Positions 55,099 to 64,000 of a DNA stretch of 64,000 nucleotides are shown here, one piece after another. The notes under the pieces are model-generated. The model was not told the DNA's origin. It did no database searches and worked only from the letters and a program-made list of their open reading frames with translations. A program made the position numbers and the translations under genes. Source of the DNA: JAJEFO01 sp965208685 (GTDB lineage: Bacteria > Pseudomonadota > Alphaproteobacteria > Rhodobacterales > Rhodobacteraceae). The first letter of the stretch is position 1. Every line of letters begins with the position of its first letter. Location of the stretch: positions 2,294,001-2,358,000 of the forward strand of contig CBDBPL010000007.1 of assembly GCA_965208685.1 (NCBI GenBank), written 5' to 3'.

Positions 55099-55161
55099 AG
55101 GGAGGGGCTTGAGGAACGAAAGTTCCGAGAGTCCATGCTGACCAGCACAGGAAAGGAGACT
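55080..55161 (+). ncRNA. Second omega-RNA 5' region (solo or truncated IscB element end)
   Basis: 82 nt that match the minus strand at 12449-12368, the 5' end of the IscB omega RNA, at 79 of 82 positions. The three differences are one in the first stem (C to T, leaving a G-U pair), one in the hairpin loop (GGAA to GAAA, still GNRA) and one in a single-stranded part (C to T). Similarity stops at 55161; no iscB follows. The possible guide is the sequence before 55080 (CTGAGAGAACTCCCGC), which is the 3' end of the glycosidase gene. It could be a stand-alone guide RNA or the remnant of a deleted element. Confidence 0.8.
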
Positions 55162-55209
55162 ACGAAAGGATCCCGCATTGCAGGTCTTCGACCCTCAAAC
55201 ATCAGCAAC

Positions 55210-55250
55210 TTCCAGGACTGTCCCCGCGCACGCGGGGAAGACCTGGAAGG
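55210..55250. repeat. Long interrupted palindrome with type I-E CRISPR-repeat-like core
   Basis: CTTCCAGG pairs with CCTGGAAG at the outer ends, and inside them CCCCGCG-CA-CGCGGGG forms a second perfect stem. The inner 29 nt (55218-55246) resemble a type I-E CRISPR repeat in length and GC-palindrome core. Only one copy is present: no repeat is found 61 nt on either side and no cas gene is in the window. A solitary CRISPR relic, or a hairpin unrelated to CRISPR, both remain possible. Confidence 0.45.
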
Positions 55251-55503
55251 GACGGCATCGGGATCCATAGCGCCCTTGTGACTTCCGTGCCGTCCTTGCG
55301 GCAAACACATGCGACTTGGCAATCCCGCGCGCGGACCCCGAAAGTCGCCGGGGATCACGTGAGACAATGGCTGCATTTGCGCGAAGGGTCCACGTCCGGA
55401 TCTTGCGAGCAAGAGGACTGCCGTTTGGTCATGGGGAACCGCCAAGGAGGCGCCAATCGTCGACAGCGTGCATTGCGGGACCGACGGCCCCCGAATCCAA
55501 TGG
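55251..55503. other. Intergenic stretch, no recognised gene
   Basis: About 250 bp between the palindrome and the HAD pseudogene. Frames on both strands lack motifs. It may be what is left of the mobile DNA that brought the omega-RNA copy. Confidence 0.4.
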
Positions 55504-56010
55504 CTATCCCCCGCTCCTCCTGAACATCCGGGGCAACGGGAAGAATTCCAGAAAGAACCTCTGCAATTCCTCGACCGACGTGAACAGCTTATCGGGCTCC
55601 CACGCATCGAGAAGGCGCCTATCGCCCAGTCCCCATCCCGCTCCCAATGCCGTCACACCGGCTGCACGGGAGGCCTCAGGTTCCTCGGGGCTGTCCCCGA
55701 CATGAAAGGTGCTTTCGGATTCGACGTCCGCCTTGCGCGTGGCCAGCGTCAAAGCCTCCGGATCGGGCTTCTGTCACTTTGCTTGATGGTACTCAATCAC
55801 GATCCTGATCGGCCACTTGTGCCGCTTGACAAAGAACCGAGGAGCCATGTCAGGGCGCTTCGTGACAGTCGCAAGCGTCTCGTCGCAAGCATCCAGCTCC
55901 CAAAACAACTCGTCGAATCCGTCATACACTTTCAGATCGGGTGCTTGCTCCATCAATTCGTCCCGGACACCGGAAATTCGCCGGAACCATGGAAGGCCGC
56001 AGGCGTGTCC
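55504..56010 (-). pseudogene. HAD-superfamily phosphatase, 5'-truncated and with an in-frame stop
   Basis: Read on the minus strand just after the ABC ATPase stop, the frame gives GLPWFRRISGVRDELMEQAP, then LKVYDGFDELFWEL, TLATVTKRP and EYHQAK, a TGA stop at 55774-55776, and in the same frame QKPDPEALTLATRKADVESE, then FHVGDSPEEPEASRAAGVTA. This is the body of a phosphoglycolate-phosphatase-like HAD protein with motif II/III (KPDPEAL, GDSPEE). The N-terminal nucleophile motif DxDGT is missing and a nonsense codon interrupts the middle. It therefore cannot be a working phosphatase. Confidence 0.8.
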
Positions 56011-56013
56011 GCG

Positions 56014-57069
<1,056 letters not shown>

Positions 57070-57081
57070 CAGGAGCTCCTT

Positions 57082-57849
57082 CTAGTTGGGGAATTGCCAG
57101 GGCTGGACTTCAGCCGCGATTTTCGACGCGGTCTCGCGCAGGGTGGGACTCAACGTCCTCAACTCGTCGAGCGACCGCCGTGACGTCGAGGTCGCAATCG
57201 AAATCGCTCCGACGACGCGCCTCTGGTCGGGGATGATGGGCGCAGCCACGGAAATTATGCCCTGTTCGTGCTCTTCCCGGTCGAATGCTATGCCCTCGTC
57301 CCGTATCTGGTCAAGTTCGGGCCACAAGCTCCTTGGAGACCTGTGAGTGTGCGGAGTGTAGGGCACGAAGGCCTGCATCTTCAAAGCCTCGCTGCGGGTT
57401 TCCTCGGGAAGGAATGCCAGGATGGCCTTGCCGACACCCGTGCAGTAGCTGGGCGCGATGAGGCCGGTTTGAGCAAGGGTGTCAAAGAGATTCGTTGTCT
57501 TCCGCTTGTCCACGAAGATGACATGCCCGTGATCGATCTGCGCCAGGTGGACCGCCTCCCGCACCAGATCAGCCAAGGCATCTACATGGGGGCGCGCGAT
57601 CGGAGCCAACGACGACTGTTGCCAGGCTGCATGGGCGAGCCGCACCAGCCTAAGGCCCAGCATGTAGGTCTGCCGCTCGTCATCATAGGAAAGCATTCCT
57701 TGACCTGCCAGGGACTGCAGGAACCGGTACAGCGTCGCCCTTGGAAACCGCGATTCGTCCAGAAGTTCGGAAAACCGGACCGGGCGGCCGTGCTCCGCCA
57801 CCTGGTCGAGCACTTCAAGTGCCTTGCCTACGGTGCCGTTTCTCTCCAT
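57082..57849 (-). CDS. IclR-family transcriptional regulator
   Basis: 255 residues from ATG 57849. The N-terminal winged helix is VGKALEVLDQVAEHGRPVRF and PRATLYRFLQSLAGQGML; the effector-binding domain follows (APSYCTGVGKAILAFLPEET, then HEQGIISVAAPI). It is divergent from the alpha-galactoside operon and upstream of the cassette's ATPase. A palindrome at 57947-57965 in the shared intergenic region is its likely operator. The longer frame to 57891 has no better start. Confidence 0.94.
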   Translation of the reverse strand: MERNGTVGKALEVLDQVAEHGRPVRFSELLDESRFPRATLYRFLQSLAGQGMLSYDDERQTYMLGLRLVRLAHAAWQQSSLAPIARPHVDALADLVREAVHLAQIDHGHVIFVDKRKTTNLFDTLAQTGLIAPSYCTGVGKAILAFLPEETRSEALKMQAFVPYTPHTHRSPRSLWPELDQIRDEGIAFDREEHEQGIISVAAPIIPDQRRVVGAISIATSTSRRSLDELRTLSPTLRETASKIAAEVQPWQFPN

Positions 57850-57946
57850 CACTCGTTTCCGTTCTCCGCACGGCATGCAAGGAAATCGCAATGCCGTGTT
57901 GACAAGGGTAACCCGACTCGTGCTAGGATTTCAATATGCAAAACTG

Positions 57947-57965
57947 GGTTTCATTATTTGGAACC
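57947..57965. promoter_or_regulatory. Probable IclR operator
   Basis: GGTTTCA-TTATT-TGGAACC is an imperfect inverted repeat (6 of 7 pairs) of the size and type bound by IclR regulators. It lies 30 bp before the start of the binding-protein gene and 98 bp from the IclR gene start, so it could control both directions. Confidence 0.6.
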
Positions 57966-57994
57966 AAAACATGGGACAAACTGGGAGAAAAAGC

Positions 57995-59260
57995 ATGCGT
58001 TCCATCCTAAAGGCGTCCATCGCGGCGCTTGGCCTTGCCGCCATGACGGTCGGCGGGACATCTGCCAGCGGTCAGTCGCTGTCAGGAGACCTGAAGATCT
58101 TCCTTGACACTTCGAACCCCGCTCCGCGCGCAACCATGGAAGCCGTGATCGCCCGGTTCCAGGCGAAGCATCCGGACCTCAACATCGAGACAACGGTGAT
58201 CGATCGAGAGGAATACAAGACCCAGATCAGGAACTTCCTGACCGCCAACCCGCCCGACGTTGCAACCTGGTATGCAGCGAACCGGATGCGTCCTTACGTG
58301 GAAGCGGGTCTGTTCGAAGACGTCTCGGATCTCTGGACGGAGCCGGAAATCGCCCAGAACCTCGCCTCGACGAAGGGCGCAATGACCATCGACGGCAAGC
58401 AGTGGGGCGTGCCCTATACCTACTACCAATGGGGCGTCTACTACCGGAAGGACATCTACGAGGAACTCGGCCTGAACGAAGCGGCCGACTGGGCCGAGTT
58501 CAAGGCAAACTGCGAGGCCATCCTCGCCTCGGGCCGCAAGTGCTTCACCATCGGCACCAAGTTCCTGTGGACCGCCGGCGGCTGGTTCGACTACCTGAAC
58601 ATGCGCACCAACGGCTTCGACTTCCACATGCAGCTCGCCGGCGGCGAGATCAGCTGGGAAGACGACCGCGTCAAGCAGACCTTCGCCAACTGGCGTGAAC
58701 TGATCGACATGGGAGGGTTCATCGACAACCACCAGACCTACAGTTGGCAGGAAGCGCTTCCGTTCATGGTCAACGGCGACGCGGTGCACTACCTGATGGG
58801 CAACTTCTCCGTGGCACCGCTGCGCGATGCCGGTCTCACAGATGACCAGCTGGACTTCTACCAGTTTCCGGTCATCACCCCAGGCGTCGCGCTTTCCGAG
58901 GACGCGCCAACCGACACCTTCCACATTCCGGCAAATGCCGCGAACAAGGAAGCGGCGCGAGAGTTCCTGCGCTTTGTCGTCTCGCCTGGCGAGCAGACCG
59001 AGATCAACAACGGCAGCAACCTGGGCCAGCTTCCGGTCAACGCGATGTCGTCGGTCGACGACGACAAGTTCCTGAACGAAGGCTTCGCCATGCTGTCCAC
59101 AAACAGCCCCGGCGGCGTCGCCCAGTTCTGGGACCGCGATGCTCCGGCTGAAATGGCCAAGGTCTCGATGGAGGGCTTCCAGGAGTTCATGGTCAAGCCT
59201 GACAACCTCGATCGCATTCTCGCCAAGCTCGAGCGTGCGCGCCAGCGGATCTACAGATAG
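57995..59260 (+). CDS. Carbohydrate ABC transporter substrate-binding protein (second cassette)
   Basis: 421 residues from ATG 57995, with GGGAG seven bases upstream. A signal peptide (ILKASIAALGLAAMTVGGTS) precedes a family-1 solute-binding domain (IFLDTSNPAPRATMEAVIAR, then MTIDGKQWGVPYTYYQWGVY). An ATG at 57971 is possible but has no ribosome-binding site. Together with the alpha-galactosidase, the ligand is probably an alpha-galactoside such as melibiose, raffinose or galactosylglycerol. Confidence 0.94.
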   Translation: MRSILKASIAALGLAAMTVGGTSASGQSLSGDLKIFLDTSNPAPRATMEAVIARFQAKHPDLNIETTVIDREEYKTQIRNFLTANPPDVATWYAANRMRPYVEAGLFEDVSDLWTEPEIAQNLASTKGAMTIDGKQWGVPYTYYQWGVYYRKDIYEELGLNEAADWAEFKANCEAILASGRKCFTIGTKFLWTAGGWFDYLNMRTNGFDFHMQLAGGEISWEDDRVKQTFANWRELIDMGGFIDNHQTYSWQEALPFMVNGDAVHYLMGNFSVAPLRDAGLTDDQLDFYQFPVITPGVALSEDAPTDTFHIPANAANKEAAREFLRFVVSPGEQTEINNGSNLGQLPVNAMSSVDDDKFLNEGFAMLSTNSPGGVAQFWDRDAPAEMAKVSMEGFQEFMVKPDNLDRILAKLERARQRIYR

Positions 59261-59368
59261 TCCGGACCAGTGCGGGCACCCCTCACGGGGTGCCCCTTGA
59301 CAACGACAGTTCATTTCCAGTCTTTTTTGATTGCTGTTTCCTGAACGGTTTCCTGCGGGAGCAAGGCA

Positions 59369-60313
59369 ATGAGCGAGTCCAGCCTTCAAGATGTCCGCGC
59401 GGTCAATGGCGGCGGCTCGTGGTTTCACCGGAACCAGATCGCGATCACGCCCTGGCTCTTCCTTGCACCCGGCGTTCTCTTCTTCATCTTCTACGTCATT
59501 TCCCCGATCTTCCAGTCCTTCAACGTCTCGCTCTACGAATGGGACGGGCTCGGAGAGGCCGAATACATCGGACTGAGGAACTACCAGGATCTCTACTGGG
59601 AATTCGTCGACCGGGACGCGTTCTTCGTCTCTCTCAAGAACAACGTGATCTGGCTCATTCTCTACCTGCTCGCAATTCCGGCGGGCCTGTTGATCGCTCT
59701 CTTTCTCAACCAGAACGTCTGGGGCATCAGGCTCTACAAGTCGCTCTTTTTCTTTCCTTTCGTCATCAGCCAGGTTGTCGTGGGGCTGGTCTTCACCTGG
59801 TTCTACGATCCGACCTTCGGGCTCCTGAACACGATCATCGGCTGGGTCGGCCTCGGGCCGATCAACGTCCTGGGCGACGAGCGCCTAGTGACCTACGGGA
59901 TCATCGCCGCCGGCCTTTGGCCCCAGACCGCCTATTGCATGATCCTCTACCTCACCGGCCTGAACGCGGTGGATCCCGAACAGGTCGAGGCGGGCCGTCT
60001 CGACGGAGCCAAGGGCTGGAAAATGCTCTGGCACGTGATCATCCCGCAACTGAAACCCGCAACCTTCATCGCTTTCGTGGTGACAATCATCGGCGCGCTT
60101 CGCTCGTTCGACCTGATCTCGATCATGACCCAGGGCGGGCCCTTCGGCTCGTCACGCGTTCTCGCCTTCTACATGTTCGAGGTCGCGCTGTCGGAATACG
60201 GCTTCAGGATGGGATACGGCGCAGCCATCGCCGTGGTCCTCTTCCTGATCATGCTCTGCTTCATCGCCTATTTCCTCTGGTCGATGTGGAAGGAAGAGAA
60301 GGGAGCGCGCTGA
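59369..60313 (+). CDS. Carbohydrate ABC transporter permease (MalF-like), second cassette
   Basis: 314 residues, six predicted membrane segments. A cytoplasmic N-terminus leads into ITPWLFLAPGVLFFIFYVIS. The EAA-type loop is VEAGRLDGAKGWKMLWHVII. Just 1 bp separates its stop from the next permease start. It pairs with the MalG-like subunit. Confidence 0.95.
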   Translation: MSESSLQDVRAVNGGGSWFHRNQIAITPWLFLAPGVLFFIFYVISPIFQSFNVSLYEWDGLGEAEYIGLRNYQDLYWEFVDRDAFFVSLKNNVIWLILYLLAIPAGLLIALFLNQNVWGIRLYKSLFFFPFVISQVVVGLVFTWFYDPTFGLLNTIIGWVGLGPINVLGDERLVTYGIIAAGLWPQTAYCMILYLTGLNAVDPEQVEAGRLDGAKGWKMLWHVIIPQLKPATFIAFVVTIIGALRSFDLISIMTQGGPFGSSRVLAFYMFEVALSEYGFRMGYGAAIAVVLFLIMLCFIAYFLWSMWKEEKGAR

Positions 60314-60314
60314 C

Positions 60315-61163
60315 ATGTTTCCGAGACCGATCGAATCCACCGCCCGAACCACTCAAGCCGCCTACAAGACGCTCTTGCCGATCGCGCTCTTGATGTGGCT
60401 GGCACCGCTGCTCGCGGTCGCGGTCTTCTCGATCAAGCCGGATGCGGATTTCACGACCGGCAACTATTGGGGAATTCCCACTACGTTCGAGGGCCTGAAC
60501 AACTATGGGAAGGTCTTTCTCGAAAGCGACATGCCACGCTACCTCCTGAACTCCGTCTTCATAACGGTGCCAACGGTGATCGGGGCGGTCGCGCTGTCGG
60601 CGATGACAGGATTCGCCCTTGGCATCTACAAGTTTCGCGCCAATCTCTGGATCTTCTTCATGTTCGTCGCGGGCAATTTCGTGCCGTTCCAGATTCTCAT
60701 GGTTCCGGTGCGAGACCTTACGCTGGACATGGGCCTCTACAACACAAAGACGGGTCTCGTCCTCTTCCACATCGCGTTCCAGACGGGGTTCTGCACCCTG
60801 TTCATGCGCAACTTCATCCGCGCGCTTCCCTTCCCGCTGATCGAGGCGGCCCGGGTCGAAGGCGTCGCCGAATGGCGAATCTTCTGGTTCGTCGTCCTGC
60901 CGCTGATGAAGCCGGCCCTTGCCGCCCTGTCGGTGCTGATCTTCACCTTCATCTGGAACGACTATTTCTGGGCGGTCGTACTGACGCAAGGACCGGAAAG
61001 CCAGCCTGTCACCGCCGGCATCACGTCCTTCAACGCCCAGTACCGCGCCGCCTATCACCTGATGAGCGCAGGCTCGATCGTTGCGGCCCTGCCGCCGGTC
61101 CTGATGTTCTTCCTGATGCAAAGGCACTTCATAGCAGGTCTTACGCTTGGCGCCGTCAAGTAA
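60315..61163 (+). CDS. Carbohydrate ABC transporter permease (MalG-like), second cassette
   Basis: 282 residues, six predicted membrane segments. The EAA loop is IEAARVEGVAEWRIFWFVVL and the C-terminus FIAGLTLGAVK is typical of this subfamily. Its TAA overlaps the alpha-galactosidase ATG by one base (TAATG), so transport and hydrolysis are translated together. Confidence 0.95.
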   Translation: MFPRPIESTARTTQAAYKTLLPIALLMWLAPLLAVAVFSIKPDADFTTGNYWGIPTTFEGLNNYGKVFLESDMPRYLLNSVFITVPTVIGAVALSAMTGFALGIYKFRANLWIFFMFVAGNFVPFQILMVPVRDLTLDMGLYNTKTGLVLFHIAFQTGFCTLFMRNFIRALPFPLIEAARVEGVAEWRIFWFVVLPLMKPALAALSVLIFTFIWNDYFWAVVLTQGPESQPVTAGITSFNAQYRAAYHLMSAGSIVAALPPVLMFFLMQRHFIAGLTLGAVK

Positions 61164-63244
61164 TGCACGCATGGAGACTTGACGACGGCCACCAAACCGT
61201 GGTCCTGGCCGCACGCGGGAATCGCCTGCCTGAAGTCGTCTACTGGGGTGCAGCCCTCCCCGGTTCAGAAGATCTGGACGCGCTCGTCGACGCGAACTGT
61301 CTCGACGTCACGGGCGGCATGCTTGACGAAAACCCGGATCTCTCGATATGCCCGGAAACGGCCCGCACCTTTCCGGGACAGCCCGGACTGATCGCGCATG
61401 ACGTGGACGGCACGCCGATCCACGGGACCTTGCTGCTAGTTTCTGCAGACGCCGACGAAGGCCACATCCGCCTGACCTGTCACGATGAAACAAGCGGAAT
61501 GACCTATCTTGCGGAACTCTCCATGGATTCCACGACGCGTGTCATCACGGCGTCCGCCACGCTCAGATCGGACAGGCCGATCCGCGTGCTATGGCTGGCG
61601 GCTCCAGTCATGCCCGCCGCACAGCACTCGGACGAGATGATCGACGTCTCGGGCCGTTGGTGCGGCGAATTCCAATTGAACCGCACGCCATGGATCCCGG
61701 GCATCCGTCTCCGCGAGAACCGCACCGGGCGATCCGGCCACGAGCACTTTCCAGGGCTGTTCGTGCCTGCGCGCGGCGCAACGAACACCCAGGGCGAGGC
61801 ATGGGCGTTTCACTACGGTTGGTCCGGTGGCCACCGCATGGTGGCCGAGGAACTCCCGGACGGGAGACGGCAGGTCCAGTTCGGACACGCAACGGGAATC
61901 GACTCGAGGCCTGGCCTGGAGTTCAAGACCGCACCGCTCTATCTCGCATACTCCCGAACCGGACTGAACGGATGTGCGGTGTCATTCCAGCGTCACGTCC
62001 GGGACCAAGTCGTGACCTGGCCAAGGCCGGGGCGCCCACGTCCCTTGCACTACAATTGCTGGGAAGCCGTCTACTTCGACCACAATCCCGAGGTGCTCAA
62101 GGACATAGCAGGTCACGCCGCCCGGCTTGGCGCAGAGCGTTTCGTGCTCGACGACGGCTGGTTCGACGCGCGCAATGACGACACCAGCTCGATTCCCGAC
62201 TGGGATGTCGACCGGCGCAAGTTCCCGGATGGCCTGGATCCTCTCATAGAGCACGTTCACGGACTCGGCATGACGTTCGGCATCTGGTTCGAGCCGGAAA
62301 TGATCAACCCCGACAGCGGCGTCTATCGGAAGCATCCCGACTGGGCATTCGGACCAAGCGACCAGATTCTGGGGCGCCAGCAGATGGCGCTCGACATGTC
62401 GAACGAGGCTGTACGCGAGCACGCGTTCGCGAAAATTTCCGCAATCCTTCGTGCCCACGACATCGATTACATCAAGTGGGACCACAATCGCGTCCTCCCG
62501 GTCCCCGATCACGCGCAAGCCGAGGGAACACACGTCTTGATGGGCCGGCTCCGCGAGGCATTTCCCGACGTCGAGGTCGAGACCTGCGCCTCGGGTGGCG
62601 GGCGCCTGGACCTAGGCATCCTCTCGCACACCCAGCGGGCCTGGCTCTCGGACTCGAATGACGCCTTGGAGCGCCTTTCCATGCAGCACAACGCCGCGCT
62701 CTTCCTCCCGGCGGCCGTGACCGGCAGCCATGTCGGGCCTCGCGTCAGCCACACGAGCGGACGGAGCCTGGACATCCGGTTCCGGGCCTGGGTCGCCGCG
62801 AGCCGTCACATGGGCATCGAGATGGATCCCCGCGAACTGACCGAGGACGAAACGGGAGTTCTCGCAAGGGTCATTGCATGGTGGAAAGCCAATCGCGACT
62901 GGTTGATGCAGGCAGACATCCTGCGCCTTGACAGCGCGGATCCGGCGATCATTGCCGAGATGCACATCTCGGCAGACCGGTCCCGCTTCGCTGCCTTCAT
63001 CGGCAAGGCGGCGACTTCGGCCCAGATCCTGCCCCGTCCCATCCGCTTCGCGGATCTCGACCCGAATGCGTCCTATCGAGTCGAACTCGCCAACCGCGAC
63101 GACGCCGTACGGCTCTCACGGGGCAAAATGGCGCTGAAAAACGGGCCCCTGGCGCTCTCTGGACGCTTCCTTGTCTCCAAGGGCCTCACGCTTCCCTGGA
63201 GCTATCCGGCATCTCTCTGGGTCATCGAGGGCTCGCGCCTCTGA
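61163..63244 (+). CDS. GH36 alpha-galactosidase
   Basis: 693 residues, the size of GH36 enzymes. The catalytic nucleophile is the Asp in YIKWDHNR and the acid/base is the Asp in WLSDSNDALER; GERFVLDDGWFD-type and CASGGGRLDLGIL motifs complete the active site, after an N-terminal beta-sandwich and before a small C-terminal one. No signal peptide, so it hydrolyses alpha-galactosides inside the cell after uptake. Last gene of the IclR-linked operon. Confidence 0.95.
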   Translation: MHAWRLDDGHQTVVLAARGNRLPEVVYWGAALPGSEDLDALVDANCLDVTGGMLDENPDLSICPETARTFPGQPGLIAHDVDGTPIHGTLLLVSADADEGHIRLTCHDETSGMTYLAELSMDSTTRVITASATLRSDRPIRVLWLAAPVMPAAQHSDEMIDVSGRWCGEFQLNRTPWIPGIRLRENRTGRSGHEHFPGLFVPARGATNTQGEAWAFHYGWSGGHRMVAEELPDGRRQVQFGHATGIDSRPGLEFKTAPLYLAYSRTGLNGCAVSFQRHVRDQVVTWPRPGRPRPLHYNCWEAVYFDHNPEVLKDIAGHAARLGAERFVLDDGWFDARNDDTSSIPDWDVDRRKFPDGLDPLIEHVHGLGMTFGIWFEPEMINPDSGVYRKHPDWAFGPSDQILGRQQMALDMSNEAVREHAFAKISAILRAHDIDYIKWDHNRVLPVPDHAQAEGTHVLMGRLREAFPDVEVETCASGGGRLDLGILSHTQRAWLSDSNDALERLSMQHNAALFLPAAVTGSHVGPRVSHTSGRSLDIRFRAWVAASRHMGIEMDPRELTEDETGVLARVIAWWKANRDWLMQADILRLDSADPAIIAEMHISADRSRFAAFIGKAATSAQILPRPIRFADLDPNASYRVELANRDDAVRLSRGKMALKNGPLALSGRFLVSKGLTLPWSYPASLWVIEGSRL

Positions 63245-63338
63245 CTCGCGCAGCGTGCGGTCGGCTCGAAACGCTCGGGACGTTCTTCCCGCCCATTGTC
63301 TCGGTGCGGTCACGGATGGCGTGAACGCACGGCACGTT

Positions 63339-64000
63339 TCACGCCGAATGGGCGCCGTCGGCAAGATCACTCACGAATTCGAGCACCTCCGCAGGCGATC
63401 GCCCCTTTCCGACGAGATCGACGATTGCGGACCCCACGACAGCACCGTCCGCGACGCGGGCGATTTCGCGACCGGCTTCCGGCGTCTTGATCCCGAACCC
63501 GACCACGACAGGCAGGTCCGTCGCGGCCCTGATCCGGTCCACCTCCGGCCCGACGTCACCGGCGACCGCGTTGGCTGCGCCGGTAATTCCGGTGATCGAG
63601 ACATAGTAGACGAACCCCGACGTGTTCTGCATGACCTTTGGCAAGCGCCTCTCGTCGGTGGTCGGCGTGGCAAGCCGGATGAAGTTCAGCCCTGCCTCCT
63701 GCGCCGGGATGCAAAGCTCGTCGTCCTCTTCGGGAGGCAGGTCGACAACGATCAGGCCGTCTACGCCGGCAGCCTTTGCATCGCGCAGAAAGGCGTCGAC
63801 TCCATGGTTCAGGATCGGGTTGTAGTACCCCATCAGCACGATCGGCGCCTCGTCGTCATCCTCACGAAACGCCTGCACCAAAGCCAGCGTCTTCTTGAGC
63901 GTCTGACCGGCAGCCAGGGCGCGCTGCCCCGCGAGTTGAATCACCGGGCCGTCCGCCATCGGGTCGGTGAACGGCAAGCCCAGCTCGATCACGTCTACGC
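63339..64000 (-). CDS. trpA: Tryptophan synthase alpha chain, 5' end outside window
   Basis: The frame is open to the right edge, so the N-terminus is missing (about 40 residues). TrpA cleaves indole-3-glycerol phosphate to indole, which passes to TrpB. The catalytic Glu and Asp are in IELGLPFTDPMADGP and DGLIVVDLPPEE; GYYNPIL and VVVGFGIKTPE are also diagnostic. It is convergent with the alpha-galactosidase gene, about 95 bp away. Confidence 0.97.
   Translation of the reverse strand, partial: VDVIELGLPFTDPMADGPVIQLAGQRALAAGQTLKKTLALVQAFREDDDEAPIVLMGYYNPILNHGVDAFLRDAKAAGVDGLIVVDLPPEEDDELCIPAQEAGLNFIRLATPTTDERRLPKVMQNTSGFVYYVSITGITGAANAVAGDVGPEVDRIRAATDLPVVVGFGIKTPEAGREIARVADGAVVGSAIVDLVGKGRSPAEVLEFVSDLADGAHSA

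Noticed and set aside
55218..55246. Possible CRISPR array
   Set aside because: Only one repeat-like unit; no second repeat at about 61-nt spacing and no cas genes, so an array call is not supported.
55774..55776. UGA read as selenocysteine in the HAD gene
   Set aside because: The N-terminal catalytic motif is also missing and no SECIS-like hairpin was noticed; decay is simpler.

Overview
The window is a high-GC chromosomal segment of an alphaproteobacterium, most likely Rhodobacterales (Roseobacter-like). The evidence is the gene order lptF-lptG-lptD-surA-pdxA-rsmA, a DUF4167 protein, a short Mur-type Fur lacking the usual zinc cysteines, a non-pyrrolysine MttB-like methyltransferase, many DMT/LysE exporters and sugar ABC cassettes. 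Species cannot be fixed by reading alone. No rRNA or tRNA gene was seen.

Layout. 1-4.5 kb: partial LytTR regulator, LysR regulator, glutathionyl-hydroquinone-reductase-like GST, LysE exporter, and a VOC protein behind a small coupled ORF. 4.5-12.5 kb: a gene-poor accessory stretch with a small acidic protein, a tandem repeat, a YcaQ-like DNA glycosylase read in frame from a decayed primase (CHC2/Toprim) remnant, a cold-shock protein, an MttB-like methyltransferase, and an IscB element (RNA-guided RuvC/HNH nuclease with its omega RNA) inserted at the 5' end of the methyltransferase gene. 12.6-20.8 kb: guaA, two DMT transporters, a P-loop protein, metA (with the acetyl-CoA-type residue), a TetR regulator, a small membrane protein and a membrane-anchored aspartic protease. 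20.9-29.5 kb: holC, then a tightly overlapping envelope operon (lptF, lptG, lptD, surA, pdxA, rsmA). 29.5-38.7 kb: DUF4167, prmC, prfA, a small secreted Cys-rich protein, mazG, an iron-binding periplasmic protein, a nucleoside hydrolase, selO and a third DMT transporter. 38.7-48.1 kb: YceI, fur/mur, a ketosynthase-ACP-lpxD-L,D-transpeptidase group, an amino-acid ABC permease and binding protein without an ATPase, and a Tat-exported DUF882 protein.

48.3-63.3 kb holds two complete carbohydrate modules back to back. The first has a LacI repressor diverging from a binding protein, two permeases, an ATPase and a GH63-type (MGH1-like) glycosidase. The second has an IclR regulator plus ATPase on the minus strand, diverging from a binding protein, two permeases and a GH36 alpha-galactosidase. 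Between them lie a second copy of the IscB omega-RNA 5' region (fused to the glycosidase stop codon), a long palindrome whose core resembles a type I-E CRISPR repeat, and a HAD phosphatase pseudogene with an in-frame stop. The window ends in trpA (partial).

The most unusual content is the IscB/omega-RNA pair: a nuclease gene with all catalytic residues intact, and two omega-RNA 5' ends 43 kb apart that differ at only three of 82 positions. Two of those three changes preserve RNA structure (a G-U wobble and a GNRA-to-GNRA loop change).
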